The notes under the pieces: model-generated
Databases searched by the model: none
What the model was told of the DNA's origin: nothing
The model's input: the letters and a program-made list of their open reading frames with translations, nothing else
Assembly: GCF_900111765.1 (NCBI RefSeq)
Contig: NZ_FOIB01000007.1
Coordinates: 248,001-312,000, forward strand
Origin: Myxococcus fulvus
GTDB lineage: Bacteria > Myxococcota > Myxococcia > Myxococcales > Myxococcaceae
Reading direction: 5' to 3'
Length of the DNA stretch: 64,000 nt
Made by a program: the position numbers and the translations under genes
In this document: positions 1-8,870 of the stretch, piece by piece
Layout: each line of letters opens with the position of its first letter
Position numbering within the stretch: the first letter of the stretch is position 1

Positions 1-340
1 CCTGGCCATGGGCCGCGCCGGCCGCGCCGAACCTGTTGCCCATCGCGGCGCGCAGGCGCTCTGGGTTCCCGGAGGGCGGTGCCACCGCGCTCGGTGCGGG
101 GGCAGGCTCCACGTGAGCGGAGGCGACGGGGGATGGCGATTCAGGGCCCGTGGTCCCGGCGGCGGGCGCCAGGGCCGTGTCTGCGTGGGGAGCGGGGGCC
201 TTGGCGGCCATCTGTCCCGCATGCGCGTCACGAGGGGCCAGGCCGTTCGTGTCCACGTCCGATGAACGGCATGAGAACAACACTCCGCTCAACGCGAGCG
301 CACACACGACACCCGTGACGGCCTCGAGGTTCCGCCTCAT
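1..340 (-). CDS. Partial lipoprotein, running off the left edge
   Basis: The reading frame is open on the minus strand from an ATG at 340 to the window edge, giving 113 codons with no stop seen. A GGGAGG ribosome-binding site lies about 7 bases upstream of the ATG. The N-terminus has a short charged start, a hydrophobic stretch around residues 8-23 and a Cys at residue 24 in the context L-F-S-C, which fits a lipoprotein signal peptide. The following region is rich in Ala and Pro, a common linker in exported myxobacterial proteins. No family is recognisable because the body of the protein lies outside the window. An overlapping ATG at 344 is in another frame and gives no signal peptide. Confidence 0.6.
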   Translation of the reverse strand, partial: MRRNLEAVTGVVCALALSGVLFSCRSSDVDTNGLAPRDAHAGQMAAKAPAPHADTALAPAAGTTGPESPSPVASAHVEPAPAPSAVAPPSGNPERLRAAMGNRFGAAGAAHGQ

Positions 341-569
341 TCATTGCCTCCCTGTTGCTGGATTCGCCGGTGCTCCGACAGCAGGTCCGTGGGAAAGGTT
401 CCGCGGACCCACAGGATGACTCGCGATGGCGTTCCAGTGGGACGCGCGGGCGTCACACCAGGACGCCAGGGGGCGTTGTTTCTCGGGGCGGTCATCGTCC
501 GCCCGGGGGACATGGAGGTGGCATGCGCCTTGCGAACAGGGTGCGCCTCTTTCGCGAGGTCAGGACACC

Positions 570-2414
570 TTGATTCTCTTCCTGCGCTCCAGTGCCGAGG
601 CGAACAGTGTCATCACGACGCCAGCCGCCGACATCGTGGTGCGGAGGGCCACCGCGAAGTACGCGCAGCTGGCTCGCGAGGTCCGCGTCATCGTGCCCTG
701 GTATGATATCCAGCCGGATCCCGAGAAATTCGGTCAGCTGCTCCTCCAGGTGGCGGAGCGTGACCCGGTGTGTTGCGCGCTCCTCGACCGGGCCGGGCAG
801 GTCTGGGGGATGGACTTCAGCATCGACGCGAAGGCCTTCCGCGCGGCGAACGTCCAGAAGCACTACCTGAAGCAGCTCCAGATCTGGCTGAGTCCGCTGT
901 CTGGAAACCTGGGGCACAGGGATGCGCATCGCCCCACGGTGGATGAGCAGTTCGACCGGATGTGGGGGGCCTACGGGCTCAAGAAGAAGGACCTGGAGGC
1001 CGTGGCCGCCTTGCCCTTCTTCAAGACGCTGAAGGTCGGGGGCCGGCGAGATCGCATCCAGTTCTATCGGAACGTGACGGAGGCGGCCCGAGCGCTCATT
1101 GGCGAGGTGACCTCCTGGCCGTCACGCACCATCGAGAAGATCTCGATGCTGTATCTCCTGGGCAGCCCGGGGTTGGCGACCTATCAAAGGACGATGCTCG
1201 CCGCGGTGGTTCGCGCGATGGCGCAGGGCCAAGCTCCCCTCCAGTTGAACTACACGATGTGGGAGTACCTGCCGTACTACCTGAGAGGGACGCCAGGAGA
1301 AGACACCGACGTGGCCACGGCACAACCCCGCGTCCTGGGAGCCATCCATCATTGCCTGTCGGAGTCCCCCGCCACGCAGGCGCTCGCCTCCGCGGAGGCA
1401 ATCGAGGACTTCCGCACCCTGGACGGAGGCAAGGAGTTCAATCGCTGGCGGTTGTTGCCTCCCGTCGTGCGGTGTCAGGTCTTGCTCAGCGACCTGTCTC
1501 GGATGTTCCCATGGCGGGGGAACAATGGTCGCCACCAGCGGCTCGAGTTCGCGCAAGCCCGTCTCGACGGTCTGCCATCGCTGGCGGGGTTCGCCGCGTG
1601 GGGCTCGACGATGGAGGCCCACGCACAGCCCACGCCCCATGACCCAGGGCATGACTTTCCGCATGCGGCGGGTTGGACGCGTCATGAGTTCTGTCCGAAT
1701 GTCGTGTCGTCCAGGCTCCTGCTCGCGCCTCTGTACGCGGGCACCTCGGGACACACCCAGGGCCGCATCAGCGCGTGGACCATGTTCGCTCAGCGGTTTC
1801 AGGGCATCGCGGCGGTCCCGATCGGCGTGGTCATCTCCGTGGGGTATTCCGTCCTCTGGCGTCTGTATTACGACAAGCGGACAACGAGCTTCCATACCTT
1901 GTTCGAGGCCATCCAGGGCTCGCATGTGGACGCGGCCGCGCGCGACCTGAGGAACGTCGCCCGGATTGACGGTGACGTCCTCTGGAACACCGTCCTGGAC
2001 AGCGCGCCGACGGGGAAGATCGACGTGAAAGGCTTCTGGAATGCCTGTGTCGCTCACTTCAACAAGCCGGGTCCGTTCCTCCCGAGGCAGCTGAAGCTCG
2101 AGATTTCCAAGGCGCGCACCTTCGTGACCAAGGCCTGCCCCGGCTCGGTCATCCCACGGTGGAGCGCGACGGAGGACGCGGACGCGACAGGTAGCGCCGT
2201 CGCCGTGTGGGACGACAACCAGAACCTCGATGCCTTTCGCGAGGAAGAGGTCTGGCAGTTCCTCGTCGAGACCTTCATGCCGCCTCCCGGTGCGAGCAGC
2301 TCGTCGACGGGGCTCCCCGCCGCGAGCAGCGCCGCCGTGGTCGCTCCTTCACCCGCGAAGCCGACGATGAGCGACCTGGACAAGCTCGCCGGCCTGATTG
2401 GTGATTATCTCTAG
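570..2414 (+). CDS. Unrecognised 614-residue protein, coupled to a PTP-like phosphatase
   Basis: I do not recognise this family. The frame is open from an ATG at 426, but the first 48 codons read like noise (rich in Arg, Trp, His and Cys). The likelier start is the TTG at 570, preceded by AGG at a spacing of about 5. The product looks soluble and mixed in composition, with aromatic patches such as the MWEYLPYYL region near residues 225-233 and no signal peptide. The last 60 residues are a Ser/Ala/Pro-rich linker followed by a short helical tail (DLDKLAGLIGDYL). The stop is only 5 bases before the PTP-like gene, so the two are almost certainly cotranscribed. It may be the partner or substrate-recognition protein of that phosphatase, but this is inference from position only. 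Confidence 0.6.
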   Translation: MILFLRSSAEANSVITTPAADIVVRRATAKYAQLAREVRVIVPWYDIQPDPEKFGQLLLQVAERDPVCCALLDRAGQVWGMDFSIDAKAFRAANVQKHYLKQLQIWLSPLSGNLGHRDAHRPTVDEQFDRMWGAYGLKKKDLEAVAALPFFKTLKVGGRRDRIQFYRNVTEAARALIGEVTSWPSRTIEKISMLYLLGSPGLATYQRTMLAAVVRAMAQGQAPLQLNYTMWEYLPYYLRGTPGEDTDVATAQPRVLGAIHHCLSESPATQALASAEAIEDFRTLDGGKEFNRWRLLPPVVRCQVLLSDLSRMFPWRGNNGRHQRLEFAQARLDGLPSLAGFAAWGSTMEAHAQPTPHDPGHDFPHAAGWTRHEFCPNVVSSRLLLAPLYAGTSGHTQGRISAWTMFAQRFQGIAAVPIGVVISVGYSVLWRLYYDKRTTSFHTLFEAIQGSHVDAAARDLRNVARIDGDVLWNTVLDSAPTGKIDVKGFWNACVAHFNKPGPFLPRQLKLEISKARTFVTKACPGSVIPRWSATEDADATGSAVAVWDDNQNLDAFREEEVWQFLVETFMPPPGASSSSTGLPAASSAAVVAPSPAKPTMSDLDKLAGLIGDYL

Positions 2415-2419
2415 CGTCC

Positions 2420-3301
2420 ATGCTCATCCCCCCGCTGGCCCCCGATGCGACGTGCGCCACGCTCGTGCTCGATGATGACGGTGCCCAGGCACGTCGCTTC
2501 CGGACGACGACGCGTCCGCCGGAGATGGCGGGACTCGAGGTGACGGGGCTCGCCGAGCTGCGTTGCTCCGGGAGCGCGCAGCCCTCGGTCGAGGGCTTTC
2601 AAGACGTGCTGCGACAGCTCGACGGCGTGCGTCCCGAGTCGCTCCATGTCGTGGACCTGCGTCAGGAGTCCCACGGCTTCCTGAATGGCGCGGCCGTGAG
2701 CTGGTATGCGGAGTCCAACTGGGGCGCGGCGGGGCTGTCGGACGCGGAGGCACTGGCGCTCGAAGCCGGGCGCCTGCGGCTGCTGGGCCTGTCGCCTCGT
2801 GTGCGCGTGGGCAACGTGGAGGCCGTGAAGGGCAAGGCGCCCGCGGCCTTCACCGATTGGGAGCGGCGCTCGGTGTTGGACGAGGCCCGTGCCTTCGGGT
2901 TGCCCGACGGGCACTACGTCCGGTTCCCTGTCACGGACCACACCCGTCCCCAGGACGCCACGGTGCAGCGCTTCATCGATTGGGTGCGCGGGCTCCCCGA
3001 GGATGCGCATCTGCACCTGCACTGTCGGGGAGGCAAGGGGCGGACGGCCACGTTCATGTGCCTGCTGGACATGCTGCGCAACGCGCACCGGCTCCCGCTC
3101 GACACCTTGCTCGACCGTCAGGCCCGGCTCGGTGCCTACGACCTGCGCAAGGCGGCGGACCCCACCAGCCGCAAGGCCCCCTTCATCGCGGAGCGGCGGA
3201 CCTTCATCGAGCGCTTCCACGCGTACGCGCGCGAGAATCCCCGGGGCGCGCCACTCGGGTGGACCGAGTGGCTTGCCCGAAGCTCCGGCGTGGCTAGTTG
3301 A
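2420..3301 (+). CDS. PTP-like phytase / inositol polyphosphate phosphatase family protein
   Basis: This is a 293-residue cysteine phosphatase. The P-loop is HCRGGKGRT at residues 201-209, which fits C-x5-R with Cys202 as nucleophile and Arg208 as phosphate binder. A V-T-D-H-x-R-P loop supplies the likely general acid Asp173. Upstream, the V-D-L-R-Q-E-S-H-G-F motif followed by S-W-Y and N-W-G is the hallmark of PTP-like phytases, of which the Selenomonas ruminantium enzyme is the type. Family members remove phosphates from inositol polyphosphates, and some related bacterial proteins are effectors. No signal peptide is visible, so it may act in the cytosol or be exported by another route. It follows the unknown gene by 5 bases. 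Its last 8 bases overlap the convergent lipoprotein gene. Confidence 0.85.
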   Translation: MLIPPLAPDATCATLVLDDDGAQARRFRTTTRPPEMAGLEVTGLAELRCSGSAQPSVEGFQDVLRQLDGVRPESLHVVDLRQESHGFLNGAAVSWYAESNWGAAGLSDAEALALEAGRLRLLGLSPRVRVGNVEAVKGKAPAAFTDWERRSVLDEARAFGLPDGHYVRFPVTDHTRPQDATVQRFIDWVRGLPEDAHLHLHCRGGKGRTATFMCLLDMLRNAHRLPLDTLLDRQARLGAYDLRKAADPTSRKAPFIAERRTFIERFHAYARENPRGAPLGWTEWLARSSGVAS

Positions 3302-4439
3302 CGTCGCAGTAGTAGTCCGTCCCCATCGCGAGCACGTTGGGCTTGCTGCCGTAGATGGTGATGGTTCCGTCAACGGCATCGAGCGTCACGGGCTCGATGA
3401 TGTTCGGCGCGGCGACCGTGTAATGGCCGTCGATGTGCGGCGCGATGGTGTACGCGTAGTTGTTGACGGTGAGCGTGTAGACCCACGGCGAGTCCCAGTC
3501 CGACGACGGATACGGCAGGGAATGCTGGAGGTAGCCGTTGAGGTAGTACGACCAGCCCCAACCCCAGTTCAGGTCCGCCGTGTAGTTCGCGTAGTTCCAG
3601 TTCCCGAGCCAGTTCTTGTACATCGCCTGGATGGTGAGGAAGTTCGTGACGTAGAGCTCGGTGTGGTTCCACTGGGTATACGACTCCAGCTCGACCCAGG
3701 CCCTGAACCGCCGCCGGCCGTCATTGGTCCAGGCGTTGCCGACGCTCGAGTAGGAGCGGCAGTAGGCCGTGGTGGGGATGACGGCGAGCCCGCTGCCTGA
3801 TGCCTTGGGGGCGGTGACGGAGGTCCGGGCGAGGGCGGCCTTGGCGCCCTCGAGGTCGTCGAGGCGCTTGTATGGCACCTGCTTCACGCCCTCGGGCAGG
3901 TACTGCATGAGCACGCCGCCGATGGCCACCCGTCCGTCGGGGTCGAGCACGGGCGCGAGGTGTCTCTGGCGGAGGTTGTAGTCGAAGTATTCGCCCGCCT
4001 CCTCGCGGATGACCTTCAGGTGGCCTTGTCGCACCGCTTGCAGATACGCATCGGAGTGGACGGGCTCCCGGGGCACGAGGCGCGCCGCTTCGGGGCCGCT
4101 CTGGAGGAGCCGCTCGTAGCGGTCATCAATCAGCGCCTCCTGCTCGACGACATCCTCGAACACCTCTCGCAGCGAGGTGAACCCCAGGCGCCGGTTCCAG
4201 GTCCGGAGCCCCCGGGCATCCAGGTGTATCAACTGGTCGAGCGTCGCCTGGAGCGACTGTCTGTCCTTGAAGACGAGCACCCCCGCCCGAGCGACGACCG
4301 GGGGCTCCTGTGCGACGAGCGGGGCCGGATGGCTCACGACCACCGGGGAGGACTCGTTGACCGGTGCGGCTTCACAACCCAGGAGCACCGAGACAAAGAC
4401 CACGGAGATGATTCCACGCCAGCACGAGGATGCGCTCAT
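3294..4439 (-). CDS. Lipoprotein of unknown function
   Basis: The 381-residue product begins with a positively charged start, a hydrophobic stretch and the lipobox V-L-L-G-C (Cys22), so it should be a lipoprotein anchored in the cell envelope. The first half (about 60-180) is helical. The second half is very rich in Tyr, Trp and Asn and looks like a secreted beta-rich domain. The start is supported by AAGGAG about 9 bases upstream of the ATG and by a good promoter further upstream. It converges on the PTP-like gene and overlaps it by 8 bases. I do not recognise a family for the Tyr/Trp-rich domain. Confidence 0.75.
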   Translation of the reverse strand: MSASSCWRGIISVVFVSVLLGCEAAPVNESSPVVVSHPAPLVAQEPPVVARAGVLVFKDRQSLQATLDQLIHLDARGLRTWNRRLGFTSLREVFEDVVEQEALIDDRYERLLQSGPEAARLVPREPVHSDAYLQAVRQGHLKVIREEAGEYFDYNLRQRHLAPVLDPDGRVAIGGVLMQYLPEGVKQVPYKRLDDLEGAKAALARTSVTAPKASGSGLAVIPTTAYCRSYSSVGNAWTNDGRRRFRAWVELESYTQWNHTELYVTNFLTIQAMYKNWLGNWNYANYTADLNWGWGWSYYLNGYLQHSLPYPSSDWDSPWVYTLTVNNYAYTIAPHIDGHYTVAAPNIIEPVTLDAVDGTITIYGSKPNVLAMGTDYYCDVN

Positions 4440-4467
4440 GAGGTGTCACTCCTTTTTGGGGGGAGTG

Positions 4468-4496
4468 AGTATAGGTTCTCTCTGAGTGAATGTCGA
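4468..4496 (-). promoter_or_regulatory. Sigma-70-type promoter of the lipoprotein gene
   Basis: On the minus strand TCGACA (5 of 6 to consensus) is followed after 17 bases by TATACT (5 of 6). Transcription would start near 4461, leaving a leader of about 20 bases containing the AAGGAG site. This is one of the clearest housekeeping promoters in this GC-rich window. Confidence 0.55.
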
Positions 4497-4528
4497 CGCG
4501 GGCATGGATGTACCCGAATCCGAGCGGG

Positions 4529-6316
4529 TCACCGCTCCGGGTGCACCCGGTCGTTGGCGGTGTGTCCGGGCTGGGCTTCGATCAGGCTGCCGACTCCGAA
4601 GGCGAGGTTGAAGCCAGCCCACCATTGCTCCATCACGAACAGGATGAGCGCCGTGGCGAACGCTTCGCTGAAGTCCGCCTGGAGCGCGGCGCGCATGATG
4701 GTGGCGCTCTGCTCGCAGTAGACGCGGTCCATGTGCGAGATGAACTCGGAGGGGGTGAGCGCCTTCCCGATGTAGAGCTTCGGAATGACATACTGGTACT
4801 CCACGTACTCCCTGGGGAGGAGCCCGCGCACTACGGCGTCCGCGACGACGGTGTGGAGCTCGACGGCTCCGGAGAACCGTCTTCCGTGGACCGTCACGGA
4901 GTAGGGCAGGGAGCGGCGGCGCACCGTCACCCGTGAAGACCCCCGGGGGAGGGTCGGCTCGAAGTCCCTCGTGTAGCAATCCTCGAGCTGGCAGGACTTG
5001 TAGAGGTCGCGCTCCTGGACCCAGGCGCAGGCGTCGGCGGCGAGCGTGAAGTATCGCCAGACATCATGGCGGTGGGCGCCCGAGTTCCAGACGTTGATGT
5101 CCATGCAGGTGATCATCAGCGAGGACCGACTGCGCTGGACGCCCGCGTCCGCGGTGAGCAGGGCGTTGAGCATCCACACCGTGCGCTCGTAACAGGTGAT
5201 TAGCGAGGCGGCGGAGAGTGAGCCGCGGGTGAGCGTCAGCACGCTCTGGGCACACTCGCCATTGCGGAGATCGGGTCCGAGGTCGGCCCAGTCCTGGGTC
5301 AGTCCCGTCAACATCAAGTCATCGCGGCCTCTGTTTCCCGGGACGGAGGACAGGAGGTGACCGAACATGCTCGAGTCACAGGCCTTGAAGTCGCGCCACG
5401 CGTCCCGGTCCCTGAACGCCCATGCCATCAACCCGTTGGTGGGGACGGAGCGGAGCGCGGCCTCGCTGCGGCGCTTTGCGTCGACATAGGCCAGCTGCGC
5501 CAGGAGATGGGTTCTCCTGGCGCGCAGCTCCGCGGGGAGGTCGGGCACGTCCCACATGCACGTGAGGTCCCGCAGGAAATGACGGCCGCGGGGATCCTCG
5601 AACGCATCCAGGTTGTACTCGAGGTAGAAGCCGTAGATCAGGGTGACGATGAAGTCTTGTCTCCAATCATCGAACTCTCCACTGCTGAGTCCGGAGATCC
5701 ACACACCCACCGCGAAGATTGGATATGCCGCCGCACCGCGCAGCCCATATTCGTCCATGAGCTGAATCCACAAGGGGTGCGCGCAGCCGGAGACTCCCGA
5801 GGCCTTGGTACTCAGCCCACGATTGGCACCCGCCTTCGCCCGGTCCAGGAGTTCCTGGACCAACCCATCCTCGCCCGACACGTTCACCCGCCAGGCCGGG
5901 CCGGTTCCCGGTGATACCCCAGCGTCGGCGCCCTGGGTGCGCAGTCGATGGATGTGTTCGAGGAGGGTGCAGCCATTCTCGATCATCTCGCTGCATTCCC
6001 TCGTCCTCTCCTCGAACTCCTCCCCGAGCGCGCGCGGGTCGTCTCGAATGACACGTCGGGCCCCCTGGGGGTCGAAGCTCCACGGGATGGGGGCCTCGTC
6101 GCGAGCGGCCGCGCCGTACAGTCTTTCCCGGAGCCTTGAGATGTGGTTCGCGAAGACAGAGCCTTCGATCTTCTTCCGCGAATGGAGCACATCCACCACG
6201 GATTCATTGAACGGTGTGTTCGGGCTCTCGCCGATGATGATCGGCTTCGCGTGAACACGCTCGACCAGAGGTGGCATGTCGCCGTCGAAGCGCTCGCGTT
6301 TCTCCTCATGCGCCAT
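4529..6316 (-). CDS. Unrecognised 595-residue protein
   Basis: The ATG at 6316 is chosen because AAAGGAG lies 8 bases before it; the frame extends further upstream (to 6376) but without a comparable site. The product is largely helical and soluble with no signal peptide. A distinctive central segment contains D-W-x-D-L-G-P-D-L-R-N-G-E, preceded by acidic and aromatic positions (Y-N-L-D-A-F-E-D-P). The overall look recalls helical isoprenoid-cyclase-like enzymes, but no canonical DDxxD or NSE triad can be aligned, so I do not assign that function. It stands alone on the minus strand between a lipoprotein gene and a divergent MNIO gene. Confidence 0.6.
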   Translation of the reverse strand: MAHEEKRERFDGDMPPLVERVHAKPIIIGESPNTPFNESVVDVLHSRKKIEGSVFANHISRLRERLYGAAARDEAPIPWSFDPQGARRVIRDDPRALGEEFEERTRECSEMIENGCTLLEHIHRLRTQGADAGVSPGTGPAWRVNVSGEDGLVQELLDRAKAGANRGLSTKASGVSGCAHPLWIQLMDEYGLRGAAAYPIFAVGVWISGLSSGEFDDWRQDFIVTLIYGFYLEYNLDAFEDPRGRHFLRDLTCMWDVPDLPAELRARRTHLLAQLAYVDAKRRSEAALRSVPTNGLMAWAFRDRDAWRDFKACDSSMFGHLLSSVPGNRGRDDLMLTGLTQDWADLGPDLRNGECAQSVLTLTRGSLSAASLITCYERTVWMLNALLTADAGVQRSRSSLMITCMDINVWNSGAHRHDVWRYFTLAADACAWVQERDLYKSCQLEDCYTRDFEPTLPRGSSRVTVRRRSLPYSVTVHGRRFSGAVELHTVVADAVVRGLLPREYVEYQYVIPKLYIGKALTPSEFISHMDRVYCEQSATIMRAALQADFSEAFATALILFVMEQWWAGFNLAFGVGSLIEAQPGHTANDRVHPER

Positions 6317-6512
6317 GGTCCGCGCTCCTTTGTCACTGGGTCTGTGTATGGATAGGGGCGGGTGTCTCGGATTCAAGACATGATAACGTTTGCCAGTTCA
6401 GACAGCGTGTTGCTCGGGCTTGCTTGCCCGCAGCGATGGACCCTGCGGGGCGTCCACCGGCCTGCCATCAACTCCCCGCACAAGTCGGGAGCGGTGGATT
6501 AGGTTGCCCCGC

Positions 6513-8210
6513 ATGACGCAGGCCGTTTCGGACGCATGGACGTTGCCCTGGCGAGGACTGGGGCTGAGCAGCAACCTGAGCACCTCGGATGTCCCGCAGC
6601 CCTATCGGCTGCTGGACGCCACCCCGGGGCTCTTCGACTTCGTCGAGTACAGCGCCCCCTTGGACCTGGAGGAAGCGCGCGCCCAGGCCTCGCTGTTCCC
6701 GGAGATGTGGCGCCGCCGCGCCGATGTGCCCGTGCTCTTCCACCCCGTGCACCTCAACCTGTGGGGCCCGGAGCTGGAGCCCGTCGCCACGCTGAAGGCC
6801 CTGGACGCGCACGCGCGCGCCGTGGGCAGCCCTTGGGTGGGCAATGACGTGGGATGGTGGCACGTGCAGGGCCAGCCGTTCCCCGGCTACCTCTACATCA
6901 CGCCTCCGTTCAACGAGGCCGGACTCGCGGACTGCGCCGCGCACGCGCTCCATGTCCAGTCACACCTCTCCATGCCGCTCGTGCTGGAGAACCCCGCGGT
7001 GCTGGCGCGTCGGGGTGAGCTCCACGCGCTCGACTTCCTCGCGAAGCTGCACCAGCGCACGGGCCTGCCGCTGCTCCTGGACCTGGGCCACCTGTTCAGC
7101 CACCAGCTCTCCGCCGGCCTGCCCATCGAGGCGGGCCTGGACGGTTTCCCGCTGGAGCACGTCGTGGAGATCCACCTCGCGGGCGGCGTGGTGACGCGCC
7201 GGGGCTCGCGCCGGTTCTACGTCGACGACCACACGCAGCCGGTGCGCGAGGAGCTGTTCAATCTGTTGGAGTCCTTGCTACCGCGTTGTCCGTCCCTGCG
7301 CGCCGTCACCTTCGAGGGCGACGGCCATCCCCCCGAGGTGGCCCAGCTCTCCCTGCGCCGGCTGCGCACGCTCATCCCCCAGGGGCCTCGCGAGCCGCTG
7401 ATTCTTCGCGCGCCCGACGTGAGCGCGCCTCCGCCGCTCTCGGGCGACAGCCGTCCGTGGGAGCTGTTCGACGCCGGCCACGGCGTGTCGGCTCCGGACG
7501 CGAGCGAGGACCCGGAGGGTACCGCCGCGGACCAGGACTTCCGCCTCGCGGTGGTCGCCGAGACGCTGGACAAGGACTGGCCGCTGACGCGCCTGCTCCT
7601 GGCCGGCACGCGCGAGGCGCTGCTCGACTTCACCCGCTCGCGCGAGTACCGCAACCTCTTCGGTGGGGGAGGGCGCTCGCTGCCGCAGGTCTTCTCCGCC
7701 TGGGCGATGCGTCGGCTCCGGGAGCAGCCCGACGAGGGCGCCTCGGCCGCGCTGAGCCTGGAGATGCTCGCGCCCACCACCTTCCTGAAGGCCGCCCCGC
7801 CCCCGGGCCCCGGCCAGGTGGGGCTCGCGGAGGACGTCCGGCCCGGCAGCTTCCCCGTGGACCTGTCCGAGCTCGTCTTCGCCGCGCGCGCCGTCCGGCG
7901 CCACCTCACCGCCCGTGCGTGGGCATGTGGGGCGCTGGAGCTGTCCGGGCTGGATGCGCTGGCCCAGGTGGCTCGGCGGCCGGGGGGCACCCCCTGGAGC
8001 TTCGCCGTGCGACGCAAGGCGCCGGGATTCGAGGTGTCGGGCGTGTCACGAGGGCTGGCCGTGCTGCTCCGGGAGCTGGGTTCCAGGCCCGTGCCGGTGG
8101 AGTCGGTGCCCCCGGAGGTCCTGGCGGAAGGTCTGAATCACCGGATGATCCGCCTGGGGGATGCTTCCGGGTTGGACCGAACCCTTGCGCCTGTGCGTCC
8201 GGTAGGGTAG
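6513..8210 (+). CDS. MNIO (DUF692) family protein with extra C-terminal region
   Basis: Residues 1 to about 290 form a DUF692 domain, now called multinuclear non-heme iron-dependent oxidase (MNIO). This is a TIM-barrel family that modifies Cys or other residues of ribosomal peptides. Motifs visible in order are L-G-L-S-S-N-L, D-F-V-E-Y, H-P-V-H-L-N-L, L-E-N-P, L-D-L-G-H-L, E-I-H-L-A-G-G, D-D-H-T-Q-P-V and T-F-E-G-D-G, which supply the usual His, Asp and Glu ligands. Residues of about 300-565 are an additional Ala/Leu/Arg-rich region of unknown fold; it could replace the DUF2063-type partner often encoded beside MNIO genes. The ATG at 6513 is chosen because the MNIO homology begins just after it. 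No precursor peptide is evident on either side. Uridine kinase follows after 11 bases. Confidence 0.82.
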   Translation: MTQAVSDAWTLPWRGLGLSSNLSTSDVPQPYRLLDATPGLFDFVEYSAPLDLEEARAQASLFPEMWRRRADVPVLFHPVHLNLWGPELEPVATLKALDAHARAVGSPWVGNDVGWWHVQGQPFPGYLYITPPFNEAGLADCAAHALHVQSHLSMPLVLENPAVLARRGELHALDFLAKLHQRTGLPLLLDLGHLFSHQLSAGLPIEAGLDGFPLEHVVEIHLAGGVVTRRGSRRFYVDDHTQPVREELFNLLESLLPRCPSLRAVTFEGDGHPPEVAQLSLRRLRTLIPQGPREPLILRAPDVSAPPPLSGDSRPWELFDAGHGVSAPDASEDPEGTAADQDFRLAVVAETLDKDWPLTRLLLAGTREALLDFTRSREYRNLFGGGGRSLPQVFSAWAMRRLREQPDEGASAALSLEMLAPTTFLKAAPPPGPGQVGLAEDVRPGSFPVDLSELVFAARAVRRHLTARAWACGALELSGLDALAQVARRPGGTPWSFAVRRKAPGFEVSGVSRGLAVLLRELGSRPVPVESVPPEVLAEGLNHRMIRLGDASGLDRTLAPVRPVG

Positions 8211-8221
8211 GTCGCGCCGCA

Positions 8222-8860
8222 ATGACGTCGTCACCCCTCGTTATCGGCATCGCGGGTGGCACCGCGTCCGGCAAGACCACCGTCGCCCGAAAGGTTCGTG
8301 AGGCGCTTGCCGACTGCCGCGTGGCCTTCATCGATCAGGACTCGTACTACCGGGACCTGAAGGACCTCCCCATCGCGGACCGCCGGGAGGTGAACTTCGA
8401 CCACCCCGACGCGTTCGACACCGAGCTGCTGGTGAGCCACCTCCGGGAGCTGAAGGCCGGACGGCCCATCCAGAAGCCCGTCTACGACTTCGTCACCTCG
8501 TCGCGTCAGCCCCGCACCATGGGCGTGGACCCGGGGGACATCATCCTCATCGAGGGCATCCTCGTCCTGCACATGAAGGAAGTGCGGGAGTTGATGGACG
8601 TGAAGATCTACGTCGACGCGGATGATGACCTGCGCATCCTTCGTCGCCTCACCCGCGACATCAAGGACCGCGGTCGCGACTTCGACCACGTCGTCAGCCA
8701 GTATCTGCGCCACGTGCGCCCCATGCACATGGGCTTCGTCGAGCCGTCCAAGCACTTCGCGGACATCATCATCCCGCACGGCGGCAACAACGAGATCGCC
8801 ATCAGCATGCTGGTGGGCGCGCTGCGCGGGAAGCTCTCCGCTCCGCAGCCGCGCGAGTAG
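8222..8860 (+). CDS. udk: Uridine kinase
   Basis: This 212-residue enzyme phosphorylates uridine and cytidine to UMP and CMP in pyrimidine salvage. The Walker A loop G-G-T-A-S-G-K-T-T is at residues 11-19. The D-Q-D-S-Y-Y-R-D segment near residue 40, the N-F-D-H-P-D-A-F-D motif and the Y-D-F region are typical of uridine kinase. Length matches bacterial Udk. It begins 11 bases after the MNIO gene and probably shares its transcript. It converges on the MetX-like gene. Confidence 0.93.
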   Translation: MTSSPLVIGIAGGTASGKTTVARKVREALADCRVAFIDQDSYYRDLKDLPIADRREVNFDHPDAFDTELLVSHLRELKAGRPIQKPVYDFVTSSRQPRTMGVDPGDIILIEGILVLHMKEVRELMDVKIYVDADDDLRILRRLTRDIKDRGRDFDHVVSQYLRHVRPMHMGFVEPSKHFADIIIPHGGNNEIAISMLVGALRGKLSAPQPRE

Positions 8861-8870
8861 CCCCAGGGTC

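Noticed and set aside
4446..4468. Hairpin TCACTCC/GGAGTGA on the minus strand that could hide the ribosome-binding site of the lipoprotein gene
   Set aside because: The likely transcription start (about 4461) lies inside the hairpin, so the 5' arm would not be in the RNA.
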